Assembly: GCF_009389715.1 (NCBI RefSeq)
Contig: NC_052409.1
Span: 6,490,605-6,554,604 of the forward strand
DNA: 64,000 nucleotides
Direction of reading: 5' to 3'
DNA from: Phoenix dactylifera
Taxonomy: Eukaryota > Streptophyta > Magnoliopsida > Arecales > Arecaceae
The notes under the pieces are model-generated. The model searched no databases and was not told the DNA's origin. It saw only the letters and a program-made list of their open reading frames with translations. The translations under genes were made by a program, and so were the position numbers. Below, piece by piece: positions 33,964 to 46,600 of the stretch (position 1 is its first letter; every line of letters begins with the position of its first letter).

Positions 33964-36139
33964 GCTTGATTTAAAATGTTGCAGGCATATACAATTGTAT
34001 CGCTACATGTTGAGTTTATTCATAATGATAGATGTCCTATTCTGTTTTTCACTTGGTTTCATGTAAATGCAATTAACTTTTTTAGAGCCTCTTGTTATAG
34101 TTTTAGTGTTTTTTCTTAATCACCAGCTGGTCCTCTCAAGGAGAATCTCCTTCAAGTTTTACAGAATTCTGTACCTTCACTGAGTCAAGGTCTACTACCG
34201 TTAATTACCATGTCTGTGAATCTCTTCTCCCACCACATTTGCTAGCCAGATGCTGCTTAAGGAGTAGGAATTCTAATATAGGTGAACATTTTTTAATGTA
34301 AAAAGCAATAAGTTCTCTTTTTTTTAGAAAAAATAAATAATGAGATGCTGTTTGATTGGCAAATAAATTTATTTGTCTCAAGATACCGACGAATAGTTTT
34401 CTAGTTGTTCAACTTCTCGAAGGGATAATAAATAAGTTATTCAATGTGTAAAGCCCTGAAAAAAATGATCCTGTTATTCTGATATCATATTTAATGTCAG
34501 TGAATTTTTTATAACAATTGTTAGTTGATGATTCATGATTTTTCCTTAAAGCTTTTTAATTAATGCTAGCAATTCATGGCTACTGATACTTTTTAAATTA
34601 GCTGGCTAGATGAGTGAAACAAGTAGTTTGGGGATTGCCAGATGAGTGAAACAGTTAGTTAGAGGGTTGTTTTTGCTGACTCCACCGAGTATTAGAATTT
34701 TAGTTGGGAGAATCCTTGGATGTTATTTTTCTCATCCATTTCATAGCTTCCCCTGAGTGTTGCAGCTCCTTCAGCTTGTGATTGTGCAGGGTGGCATTTC
34801 ATGCAGTTATCTGAAGAATGCATGGTGATAGGGTGCTGTTCTATATGATGCCGCCTAAACGAAAAGAACTTGCAATGGCACATATTGTTAAGCAGGCATC
34901 TAGATATGTGTTAAGCACTACCATGCTACTGTCTCAGTTATCTTGTGAAGTCTTAATGTTTAAACTTTATTTTCTTGTGTAGAAAACTAAGCAGGAGTCT
35001 CACATCAGGTGGACTAACCTTTGCATTTTTTTTTTAAATGATACTTCTATCCATTCTACTGTTTCTGTTTCAATTTGGTTCTAGAAGCACTGCAGAAAAA
35101 GCCAAAAAAGAAAATCTTGAAGGAGCACCATTGTTGCAGTTCCTTGCTGAAGGTTTTTGCTCTTTTAAGTGAAATGCTTCTACGGTGCAGAGCCAGAAAC
35201 TGTTCTTTTTCAAGCTACCAGTCAATTGGTGTTAAGGATAGCTCATGTGGTCCTCAGCATCAGATGTAATTAGTAAGTGCATGTGTGGTGGTTGCATTTT
35301 TCTGCCCTCAACTGTATCCTCTGTATGTGACAATTTTCTAGTTATCTGTTGTTTCTTTTCTTTTTTTATGCCCTTCAAAAACTAACAAATGCTTTACATT
35401 TTGTAACGTTAGATGCGAGTAGTTCTTGGCTGTTTTGGTCTTTCTTAAACAAACTAATGTGCTGTATTTTGTGATCTTAGATGCAGGTAACTCTTGTTTG
35501 TCTTGGATTAAAATGGCACAGGTGCAAGTTTTGGCAATCCCTTTTAAAAGATTATGTTAGAGATGATGTTCGTGCTCATGGTTACTCACAATTTTTGATT
35601 CCTGTGCCAATCGTTTAAATGTGGCCATAGGCCTTCTTGTTTAGGTTTTTCATTGTACACCTGGTTTAATTATCCTATATGCTAACATGTTATATGTTTC
35701 TTAAACTTAATGCTAACAAGTGGCTTTAACATGTAGTATAACCATAATTTTGAATAAAAATTGCTATCGTTACCATTCATGAACTTGGAAAGGTGTAAGA
35801 TTTCCTACTCATCAGATAATAGTCAATTTATTTTAATTTGAAACTACTTTTTCTCTAGCTGTACAGAGCAACTGGGTAACAATTCTTTAGATAAATGAGT
35901 GAAAGATATTATATTGAAGATGATAAGGAAGTTGGTTGACTCAACATTTGTGGGGTAATTATCAGCAACAATATTTTTTAAATGGTCAACTATTTTCAAT
36001 ATTCTTGGTGACATCTTTTGTCATTCTATTCCATCAAACTTCATTCTTAAATACTTTTATATTAAAGAGGCTTCTTTGTATGTCAAGCATGTCTTACTTT
36101 GGATTCTTGGTTAAGATGTGATATGAGATTGACTAAACA
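33964..36139. other. Spacer downstream of PAF1
   Basis: Mostly AT-rich with no complete gene. An exon-like fragment lies at 34848-35144 and is listed separately. Short direct repeats occur around 35395-35480. No domain was seen in the short frames. Confidence 0.4.
34848..35144 (+). pseudogene. Exon-like gene fragment of unknown origin
   Basis: Three short open stretches look exon-like: MMPPKRKELAMAHIVKQAS (about 34848-34904), KTKQESHI (about 34982-35005), and STAEKAKKENLEGAPLLQFLAE (about 35085-35144, partly quoted here as STAEKAKKENLEGAPLL). The second has AG before it and GT after it, and the third is preceded by TTCTAG. Joining the second to the third keeps one frame. I do not recognise the protein. 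It could be a captured or degenerating gene piece, or chance. Confidence 0.25.
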
Positions 36140-36310
36140 CCAAGGTTTTCTTGGTCCCGGACATCGTATTGGCAACCCATCGATACACTCCCTACCAAGT
36201 GTCGACATGGTACATACCTAAGTACCAGCACTCAGTATGGTGGGAGTACAGAGTCTCAGTACGCTATCAGTATCGTACACCATGTACTTGGCAGTACAGT
36301 CTGCATCTCT
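36140..36310. repeat. GTACC/CGGTAC-type dispersed repeat
   Basis: Clustered words such as ATGGTACATACC, AGTACCAGCACTCAGTATGG, CAGTATCGTACACC and GGCAGTACAG resemble the copies near 49415-49600 and 23915-24155. The start, CCAAGGTTTTCTTGG, is itself a short inverted repeat. Confidence 0.5.
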
Positions 36311-36360
36311 AAAAAGTATCATATCTACAAACAAGTTCATCAATTTTTGACCTATTGGCA

Positions 36361-36716
36361 TCACACTGTATCACATATGTTCAGGGGATTAGGCAATTAC
36401 ATTTTCAAGCAATGCAACAAGGTAGATAGATTTTGAACTTTTCATTCTTTTGATATATTTTCTATAACAACTTGAAGGCTAATGAATGGTTGAGAGGTTT
36501 AAAACAAGTTTTAAAATTCCGCACAAACACACAGCACATGCACACACACAACATTATATCGCATATGATTAGTGGACCAGGCAGTTAAATTTTCAAGCAA
36601 GGCAACAAGGTAGATAAGATTTTGAACTTTTCATTCTGATGAATGTTTTTCTATAACAGTTTGAAAGATAATGAATGATTGATAGGTTTCAAATGAGTTG
36701 TAAAGTTCCACATACA
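36361..36716. repeat. Tandem duplication, ~178-bp unit
   Basis: The block ATTTTCAAGCAATGCAACAAGGTAGATA at about 36411 recurs diverged at about 36589. Flanking words (CATATG-TTAG, TTTTGAACTTTTCATTC, CTATAACA, AATGAATG) follow in the same order. Two adjacent diverged copies, non-coding. Confidence 0.6.
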
Positions 36717-37099
36717 TATAATATGTATTCAACCTGTTGTTGATTTCTTCAGTTATTTTTGAATTATTCATTGACTTTTCGCCTTAACCTTGCACAGCTC
36801 AATGAAAAATCATGCTTGTATAAACTTTACAGAATTTTTGCAAATAATTCACAATTTTCATGATAATGAATTATTCTGGAACATTGCTATTATCATTGGG
36901 ATGTTCTTATTGACATCAATAAGTTTCAATTTTTAATGTTTTCCTAATTGTCAAACATATTACCATGTCTCTGATGGGCAAAAACTATCTCATTCTTGCT
37001 TTCTACAGCATGACTAAACTGTACTCTTCAATCTAATAGTTCAATGTTGGAGTTCTTCTGAATGATCTGATGATCAAATTCAGAGGAGGGAGAGATGAA

Positions 37100-38560
37100 C
37101 GATTTTTAAAATTAGAAATGATAATAGAAGCGGGAAATGTTCCGTCTGGTCTGTGAACGGTAAATCGGCTAATTCTTGAACTTGAGAACCTAGTCTAAAC
37201 AGGGAAAAAAAACCCTGCAAGGGCAAGGGCGAAAACTGAAATTATATTGAAAATTCATTTATTTTTGAGTCTCTATAGATGATCATTCTTGTATATACAT
37301 GGATTATGACAACTTGAACCTTAGGTAACTAGGCATATCTAAATTATTATTTAATTAAAAGATTCTAAGCTTTAAACTGAGCTTATGACTAAAGAAATTA
37401 TAGGGTTATAATTATATCTCTTGCCCTATCACAACACTTTCCAGTCATCATAACTTGAGCTTGACAGACTCTTTTGGTATCTCTAACACATGAATACGTC
37501 TCCTTGTTGGTTGAATCTCAATTTGTAATTGTTTGAATGCTATGTCCGTACTTAAATCTCAAAATAAATGCATTAATTAAAATCAAAGATTAAACGGACA
37601 TGCATTTAAGTCTAAACATGGTAGTTGGCTTCCCCAGTGTGGAACTCATCTTTACTCTACTGTAGTTTCATGATTCTCTCGTTGTAGTATGTCTGGTGAC
37701 CTGTTAGGTTGTGATTGAACAACACTGCTCCATTGTTTGGTTGTGGGTGCATTTTGTCATGAAGGTGAGCGTATTTGTTGGATCCTGAAGTCATGAATAG
37801 TGGGCCCTGGAACTTGCTCACAATTATCTTCACATCAATGACCAGATTCAATGGTATTTCTTTGGCACATCATTGTCATTAAATCCTGAACTTGTATTCA
37901 TTCTTCCGTGTTCAAGACCTTGATGATTGAGTTGGTGGTTGATGTGCTATTGATGAATCATTAAGCACACCATTCTTGAATCTCAGATCTTTGACTGCAC
38001 GATTTTTGTATGGTTGATCTTCAATAATATCAACTGTTCCGTATTTTCTGTCTATGTGAAAGCCAGCAGTTCCTTGAATTGCACCATTAGATCATCCATC
38101 TGCTTCACCAAGCTGGAGATATTATGATCAACACGGTCCAACTGTTCATTGTGTCGTTGAAGCTTATCATCATGTCTTGCATCTGTACTCTGTCAGCATG
38201 CTAATGAAGAATATGACCTGATTCTCACATTATTGATCTTCTAATTCTGATACTATTTCATTGTGTTAGATTTGATAACCAGATTCACAATGGAGAGATA
38301 TATTTTTTTGCAATCAAGGTTGAGTAAAAAGAAAGGGGAAATGTTGAATCAATTTCATGATCAATGAATGGGTAAATCCTCAAAAAGAACTAGAAAGCAA
38401 ATTGAACTTTCAATAGCTTTTGATCTCTCAAGGAATGATCTCACTGTTACATATAAAGGCCTATAATTTGAACCATGAGGATCAGAACCTTAATTCAAAT
38501 TATTGATTTAACTAACCTAATTGTAGCCTTTTAACTAATTTTATATCTAAAGAAAACCAA
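37100..38560. other. Possible degenerate retroelement region
   Basis: About 38050-38280, read on the minus strand, suggests a degraded coiled-coil gag-like region next to a CTGATACTATTTCATTGTG stretch, which recalls retroelement leader sequences. Stops are frequent and no LTR pair could be defined. Low-confidence description of an otherwise featureless spacer. Confidence 0.2.
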
Positions 38561-38913
38561 TAAAGGCATTTATGCCCCTGATTCTGTTAGGACACTTGCA
38601 CATCATTAGAACCTGGTCTAAACATAATTTTTTGTTGCTTATAACACATCGGAAGAGGCATTTAGTTCAGTCATGTGAAACTATATATAACATGAGCCAA
38701 AATAATTGCTTAGATGTCAAAAGGCAGTCTTTGGTTTTTTTTTTTTTGGATGAATGGAGGAACTTGACATCAATTTCGTTGTAGGAAGTTGATGCAAGGT
38801 CTATATATCTCCTGCGGAGTCAAACTTATGAACCAGAATGTCAAACTTTAGAATGGAGTAGTGGGAAGGTGATTATAGAAGGTGATGCTTTTTTTTTTCT
38901 GGTTTTGGGGGGT

Positions 38914-38947
<34 letters not shown>

Positions 38948-40373
38948 GGGGTGCGGCAATCAGTTGATAGTTTAGACAGAAGAGAAGAAATTGTTGCAAG
39001 TGCAAAACTACTTGTGAGCAGGCCTGTAAAAATCTAACTGCAGATTATCTACATAAAGTAATAATTAATACAGGGACAGTAGTTCTTGAACTTGTGGAGC
39101 TCACACGGATTATATGTGATGAAACATAAGCTGGTCTGATGGTTTATGAGCTCTTGAATTGTTAGGAATTCTGCTTAATTACCAAATTGGGTCAATGAAA
39201 AAAATAATTACTATGAACATGCCACTGTTCATACTTCATAGACTATATTCACTAAAAGATGAATGAGCGAATCAATATAGTAATTCAAGGGACAGGGTCC
39301 TTTTCTTAACTAGAGATAAATAGTGTTGGATTTTACTTGCACTAATATTTTGCATGTGCAACACGTGTGAGATTTGAAACAGATAGCCTCATGACTCTTG
39401 GCTCTTAAAGTAGGAAAAAAAGGGTTGCAGGAGTCCAAAGGGGGTGGAGTCGAACTCAGGGGGTGGAGACACGCTCCTTTGAATTTGTGTTATAATAATA
39501 GAGATAGTAATATTCTTAAGTTGCATTTACATAAATTACCTCCTATAGAAGGATACTTAAATGAATAAATTAGGATAACAAAGTAACTGATGCATAAACC
39601 AGTATCTTCTACATAAATGTCTTGCATGAGTGATATGGATTACAACAGCATACATCTGGCAGCATTCATTGCATGCTTTTTTTTGAAGTTCAGAGACAAT
39701 GAGATCTGATAGCTTGTTACTCAAATTTGAGATCTTTTAATTTTTATTTTTTGTAGTAAATATTTTATTCACTCTTAAACAGGATATATCAGAACCATAC
39801 AAAGTGAAGTGTTGTCGGTGTCATTGGTACAATTTTACAATTTCACATGGTTCGTAGTTCACTCTTAAACAGGGTATATCAGACAACCATACAAAGGTGA
39901 GGTGGTCTCTTATTTACAATTTTGCATGGTATAAAATCACTTTCCACCACAATGATTAAGGCTTGATCAGCAAGCCAATTGAAGTGTTATGTTGCACTCT
40001 CTTAGGACTTTTTCAGTCTTGGAATTTAGCACCTGCAAACACCTTATACTAGTTGTGCATTGAAGATTTATGCAAGCAATATATGTATCACCTACACGAT
40101 CGGCTTCTATAAGCTTGATATGCTTAAATGGTTTTATGTCCAAACTTTAGGGCTTTGATGTGTTCATAGTTGTTTAAGCCAGCTTAGTGTTATTTTTATA
40201 TATGCTGATATGATGGAACCTATACAGAAATGCGGTGCTTAATATTTAGAGCCAAATAATCACACTTGATGAGATAATTGGCGGAAAGATCCTTCAGAAA
40301 AGAACTGTTTGTTTTCATAAATATGCAGGATATCATGATGTAATGACTGGAGGTTGGTGGTCTACTAGCGGAC
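38561..40373. other. Spacer with homopolymer tracts
   Basis: No gene was recognised. The main feature is the G33 run listed separately. A short direct repeat (TTCACTCTTAAACAGGRTATATCAGA) occurs twice at about 39767 and 39859. Confidence 0.4.
38914..38946. repeat. Run of 33 G
   Basis: An uninterrupted G33 is embedded in a longer G-rich stretch (about 38905-38952). Runs of this length are unusual in plant spacers, are quadruplex-prone, and their exact length is hard to sequence. Confidence 0.85.
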
Positions 40374-41231
40374 TTGCCACTATCAAACCCAGATTACAGA
40401 AACGTCAGACCTGGAAGCCTGGGATGAGTGAGGCAGTGATATTTTTCAGAAATAGGACATATTTGCTTTTCTCTGCAAAATTGGTTGAACAAGAAATTCA
40501 CATCACCATAGGAGGGACTATTTATCACACACAGTGCATTTACTATGTTATTCACTCTCGTGCTTGGAATTGAAGTTACATTAATACATAACTGTTAACT
40601 ACTGACTATATGATTATTTTCCATTTTTGTGGACTGGTTCTAATTGATGAAAAAAATGAATCCCAGCTAAGTTTCTAGTGTTTTCTTTTTCTTTTTCTTT
40701 TTTTGTGAATGAGCAACATGCAGAGGCCATATAAGAGTCTATAATACTTCTTTATGGGTTGAATCTTCTTTAACTTCATCTGAAATCTGGCCTTGCAAAT
40801 TGCCTTACCACTATTAATCAAAGCCAGATGACAGAAACATCAGACATGGAAGCCTAGAATAACTGAGGTAGTGTTATTTTCCCAAGATATGGCAGATTTG
40901 CTTCTCTTTACAAATTTGAACAAGTGATTCACATTACTATAGGAGGGACTACTCATATCACCAGTGCATTTAATATGTTATTCACTTGTGCGAATTGATA
41001 TTACATTAGCACATGATTGTTAACTACCACTTTGTATGATTATTTTACATTTTAATGGTAAATTATCCTTGGTTCTAATTGATGAAAAAGTGAACTTCCA
41101 GCTATAGTTTGTAGCGTGTGCGTGCACGTCTTTTTCTCCTCTCTGAATGAACAACTTGCACTGGCCATGTGAGAGTCTAATATTTGACATTATGTGGGTT
41201 GAATCCTCTGAAATCTGGCCTTGCGAATGCT
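40374..41231. repeat. Tandem duplication, ~430-bp unit
   Basis: Two adjacent copies share ordered words: CAGATKACAGAAACRTCAGAC at about 40390 and 40825, ATAGGAGGGACTA at about 40507 and 40938, TGTTAACTAC, GGTTCTAATTGATGAAAAA, GAGCAAC/GAACAAC, GTGGGTTGAATC, TCTGAAATCTGGCCTTGC. Indels and point changes show the duplication is not recent. No coding frame is conserved between the copies. Confidence 0.75.
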
Positions 41232-41545
41232 AAATGTTTCTTATTTAGTCAGCTTTGTGACGTCTTAAATTTAGATCTATCAATAACTCTGAAAGAGTTG
41301 CTTCAGATCTGTCTCTTATCCCAGAAGAAAATATTTTAAGATTGAAGCTACTGCTTGGAACAAAGTGCAAGGTAATACATGCAGCTTCAAAGGTAAACAG
41401 TTAACAGTATGACAGCCAAATTGGGTTTTCGCAAGCTCTTCTTCAGGATGGTGTGAAGGAAAATGCTTCGTTTCTCCTAAAACCTCCCAGAACTTGTTCA
41501 TCTCATGGTCTTTTTTGGACCATTGGGAATAAAGTTTGACATTTT

Positions 41546-42016
41546 GGGCTCGTTTGGTTCGTGGAAAGCATTTTTCCTTCTAGAAATATGATTCTTGGAA
41601 AACAGATTTCTGAGAAGATGTCTGAAAAAGTACTTTTGGCATGTTTGATTGACAATAAAAAAATGACAGATTTTAAGAGTGCTTATGTTTGGTTGATCAT
41701 TCACTTTTCTAGAAAATTTATGGATAATTTCTATTTTATCCTCAATAAAAATTAGGTCTTTAATACCTCTTTAATTCTAAAAGGTTTTTTTTGGAAAAAA
41801 AAATTAAAAATAGAGTAATTTTCGGCTCACGGAAAAGTAATTTTCTCATATTTCTCATGAGAAAAACTTTTCTATAAAACGTGGAAATCATATTTCTATG
41901 GAAATACAACTTTTCCGTCTCTCTTCTTTAAAAACTCCAACCAAACAAGAGGCATCTCATTACTTTTCCGTTGACCACACTTTCCTCCTTTCTTTTTCCG
42001 CGAACCAAACGAGCCC
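41546..42016. mobile_element. Harbinger/Tourist-like MITE, copy 2
   Basis: The left end GGGCTCGTTTGGTTCGTGG and the complement of the right end agree at 21 of 22 bases. TTT flanks both sides (41543-41545, 42017-42019), a possible 3-bp duplication. Length (471 bp), ends and GAAAA/TTTTC-rich interior match the element at 10101-10566. The better-preserved ends suggest this copy is younger. Confidence 0.7.
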
Positions 42017-42507
42017 TTTGATCCCTAATAAACCACCGAGCCGCCATATTTGGTGCTAAAAAAATCACATTCACAACCCTTGCAGGATATTATCAGGTAA
42101 ACATAGCAGCATCCTAGTATGAAATAAGAGCCCAGCTGAAAATGTTAGATCGATTGTTGTACATAAATGCTAGTTTGTTTGTTATGACTCGCTAACATAT
42201 TCCTCTCTTAGTTATTAGGTAGGGTAATTCAATTAGAATCTTTTTCATGCACAATGTCATTGATCCGTGTTCCCTAATACATAAAGAAAATTCCAATCTG
42301 TAGGATTAACAAACATCAGAGTCTGTCTTTTGGAACCTCCGAGCTGGTTCCCTGTCGCTCATTGCCTTTCTGAAATGCTAACCATTCAACCGTATTATTA
42401 GCTTCCTGTGAACTTCATGATTTCTTTAATCTTTTTCCTCAGTATGCGGTCAGCATCTGTAACTGTAGCTGCAAAAGTACACACTCCAAAATCTCCTATT
42501 TGGTGAT

Positions 42508-43049
42508 CTCACCCTGGTTGGCATGACTAAATCTGACCCTGGATGGCATGGCTAAAGGCATATCAGGAATTGTGCATTCTTGAATGAGCTTAGATGGACT
42601 GCAAAGTTATCAGGAAAGCAAATGGCAATTTTTCCTCTAGACTACATGGTTCTGGTTCAGCAATGTCCGGTGAGGACTACCACGTCGGAAAACTGGCCTC
42701 AAAATGTTTGGAACACCAGCTCAAGCTGCTGTGTAGGGTCTGGATTACGGCCAGACTGGGTCCGAGTCTAGCCAGCTCACCCTGTTTGGCATGACTAAAT
42801 CTGACCCTGGATGGCATGGCTAAAGCCATCAGGAACTGACATCTTATGCATTCTTGAATGGGTTTAGATGGATTGCACATTTATCAGCAAAGCAAATGGG
42901 ATTTTTTCCCCTAAACTACATGGTTCTGGTTCAGCTATGTCCAGTCAGGACTACCATGTCAGAAAACTGGCCTCAAAATGTTTGGAACACCAGCTCAAGC
43001 TGCTGTGTTGGGTCTGGATTATGGCCAGAATGGGTCCAGGTCTAGCCAG
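42508..43049. repeat. Tandem duplication, ~270-bp unit
   Basis: The unit starting CTCACCCTGGTTGGCATGAC at 42508 is repeated from 42776 at roughly 90% identity by eye. A third copy begins at about 43050 but fades after a few bases. Parallel short ORFs appear in both units (42580 and 42854) but contain no domain, so conservation reflects the duplication. The array lies about 650 bp beyond the stop codon of the minus-strand DUF819 gene. Confidence 0.8.
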
Positions 43050-43698
43050 CTCACCCGTGCCTGTTTAACTCTTTGGTTGGCAATGGTGCTCTGCCTTGTA
43101 GATGGACATGCAGTACAACAGACAATCGATCAATGGCAGGTCGGTTTTATAGATCTGTACAATACAAGGAACTTTATGATTACATCTAGTTTAAAATGGA
43201 AAATTAGTAATAGCAAGTTCGAATATGCACTGTAACTACCTTTTGAATGATGTTATTTGGACCATTAGCTGTAAGTCTAATGAATTCCAGTCTAGCTCTA
43301 TATTTGATGAACCCTAATCTGAAATGAAGCATGCATTTGATTGTATCATGTATTTCTGGAGTCACAGAGCTGGTTCTAGTGGTTCTTGCTCTTGCTGACT
43401 ACATGGCAAACTCATGGTCTGTCATGGATGAAGATGCTTGGTAGCTTGCTGGTTTGTTTAGAGAATATAGAAATAGAGAGTTTGGGAAAAATAAATAGCA
43501 ACTAAATATTACACGGAGTCCATATTTTCAGGCACTGGTACAGTTGTACATCCACAAGGCACCAAGTGCCGGACTTGCCTCCTGCACATATCAAATGGGA
43601 AGGAAAAATTAAGCAATATAGATAAAGGGTGCCAAAAATTGCAGAATGATCTTTTTGGAATGACGCGCTACTGAAGTGTGGCTTTACCTTGAAGAATG

Positions 43699-46600
43699 CT
43701 ACATTTTTTGTAGAACAAACACTCCAAACCCAATGCCTAGAAAAGTTGCAATGGCAATGCCAAAAATGCCTGCAAGAATACCAGGAACTATTAAAGAACT
43801 CCAACCTTTGGAAGTTGCCATTCCACATGCTGTTGTAGGCCCCCCAACATTGGCATTTGAAGCTATGAGCAGCAACTTCTGCTGAAAGCCAAGCAACCTT
43901 CCAACTCCAAGAAGCACAGCAAGATGTACAGCGATTTGAACTAAAGCAAATGCAAAGATACCGGGTGTCGTGTTGATAACATTCCAAATGCTACCATTTG
44001 CTCCCACAACAGCAAAGAAAACCTATTCATGCATTCCAAAACAGGAAAAAACAGAATTTATAACACCTGGAAAAAATATATTGCATAAACACTAAATAAC
44101 TCTATGATTCTTCAGCTGAAATTATAATTGCCTCCATTTGGAGAAAGCTAATGGCATTAGATTTTATGTACTTAAAACTACCTTAGTTCATGCATGCAGT
44201 TTTATTTCTCCTAATCCTACACCTAAAAAAGAAGACAACAACCCTGCAGGCTGCTCAGAACCTGATGATGATGGCCTCATGTTAACTCTCTGGAAGAACA
44301 TCTGCAGCCAGACCATTAAAAGAATGGCAATTGGCTTGAACTAAGTTATTGATCTCCTGTTCACAGTTATATCTGGAGCAGTAATTTAGATACCTTAACA
44401 AAAAATGATGACAAGGAGCTCAAAACAAATAGCCCATGTAAAGAATCATATAGCAGGACAAATGCCAATAACAGAAAGAATCATGTCCTTGGGTATATGA
44501 AAAATATAACTTCTGTATGAAAGAACTTTTACCTGCATCAAAATTAAAGCCATAGCCTCACCAGCAGGAGCAAGGCTTCCAAATTGTGATGGAAATATAG
44601 TTGCCAAGGCCACAACAATTGCTGTTATGCATGGAAGATTCCCTCCTTGAATGCCCAACAATTTAGTAATGTAAGTGGCTGCTTTGCAGATTGCAAAGGA
44701 TATAGCAATGGCCATTGCACTTTGTAAGACAGGTAACTTGTTTCCTGCTCTGAGTTCGGGATCAACTTGATCATCTGCCAAAGTTCGAAGACTTCAAAGA
44801 TTTGAGACTACATGGTTTAGCTATCCAAATGGCATTACAGCCAGCATGAAGATATTCAAGTATATCCAACAATGGTTAAAAATATGAATTAAATCTAGCT
44901 TACAAAAAATTGATAGGTCATATGAGCTTTAACAAATACAATGTTCATAAGCAATGGTTTGGTTGAAACATGTTAATATGTGATATGTACATTCTTCGAG
45001 CATATAGGTATCAGAGCTTCTCCTGTCTGATATCACAACCTGAAATATTTCAGTTTTGGCTGTTTCACTTGCAAACAGCGGAGATTCTTGTTTCTCACTA
45101 ATGGATCCAGGGATGCCTTCAGTTTAAGGCTTCAAATCATGTTGAAAGTTATGCATCTCATGCTTGTTCTTATTAAGTTCATTGTGCTATGAAATTACAA
45201 AATAATGAGTACTATGGTATCAGTGAGTTTAGGTAAAGCACATTTCTTATACATATCAGATCTTTCAACTTGATGACTCTTGTCATCATGCCCAACTACT
45301 CAAGCAAATTGGTTCTGAAGTATGTGAAGTAACAAAACATAAAACTGGTTGACATTTCATTGCATATTTGAATATATGTTGCATCAAACCCTATATGAAT
45401 CAAAAGTATAACCACTGTTTTCAATAATGAAATGTTCTTTGTTTCCAAAAAAGATGATTGGATCCTTCGCTCGAAAAAGAAAAATGATGGGACCCAATGG
45501 AATTTATACAGATTAGTCATGAATAATGAATTTTATTATAATTGTTCAAAAATCCTGAATTGTAGATTTTGCTTCTTCTTTAGTGGGATTATACATTTAT
45601 TTCCATTTCTAGGTCTCATATTGGTAAACTTTAAAACTGTAAAAGCAACTAGAAGAAGAAAAGCATGGTAGGAATGGAATGCATATTTTTCCTTTAAAGA
45701 AAGTTAATTTCAAGCAATCAACAAATAATTAAACCTAAAGTGATCAAATGCTAAATCAATCATGATATTAAAACTGAGATTCATGTGCTTAGTTATATAT
45801 CCAATAACGAAGGTGAAATAGTAGGATAGGACTTCAGCATTATCATCATTTCTTAGTAATATCAGCCTTCTATGTTGAAAAGTTGACATCGTATGGTAGA
45901 TGTTTAAACTTAATGTTGATGGTGAATCCAGTACAGCATCCTAATAAATTGTCAGTTGGTAAGAAGACAACTAGCTTTAATCACTGTTAGATCAATTTTA
46001 GAAGCAATATCAAGTAGTCCACATGTAAGTGACATTTATTCAGTCACTAAAATTTACTGAATAAGACTTTCATGTTTTATGCTGGATTAGCAACAATAAG
46101 AGCAATAAAAAGAGCTATTCTATGCATGTTGAGTACTATCACAGAATTAAACAAGAGGAAGTTAACACACACACCTGTGGTAGATGTGGAAGTTTCTCGA
46201 GGTATTTTAGAAGCCAATGCAAAAAGAGATGTGAAATATATTGCACATATAACATTATCTGCAGCTAGCCCTGCAGCCAGTACTGATGGGGAAACACCAA
46301 GAGCCTCCGAAACAGCAACATAATTGACCGCTGAACTTTTTTAGAAATTAAAGACAACTGTTAGAAATAATAGGGAACTCAAAACTATCTACTTCTAGCA
46401 AATTCACCTCTTTTATTGGTACGGTAGAAATCATCAGCAATAAGGAATCAAGCTACCATCATTTGCATGTTTCTTATTTCATGCACCACTAAAGTTAAGA
46501 AGCATATATAGAAGCTTTGACAAGGCACCCTGATTGGTATGCTAGGTTAAGCTGACACAAGTTTTACAGCAAGTACCCAACTATGGATTGGATCCTGAAT

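Noticed and set aside
43502..43987. 161-aa minus-strand ORF overlapping the last DUF819 exon
   Set aside because: Alternative frame of the real exon 43699-44022. It is Cys/Ser-rich without a domain, whereas the DUF819 frame matches the family and splices in phase.
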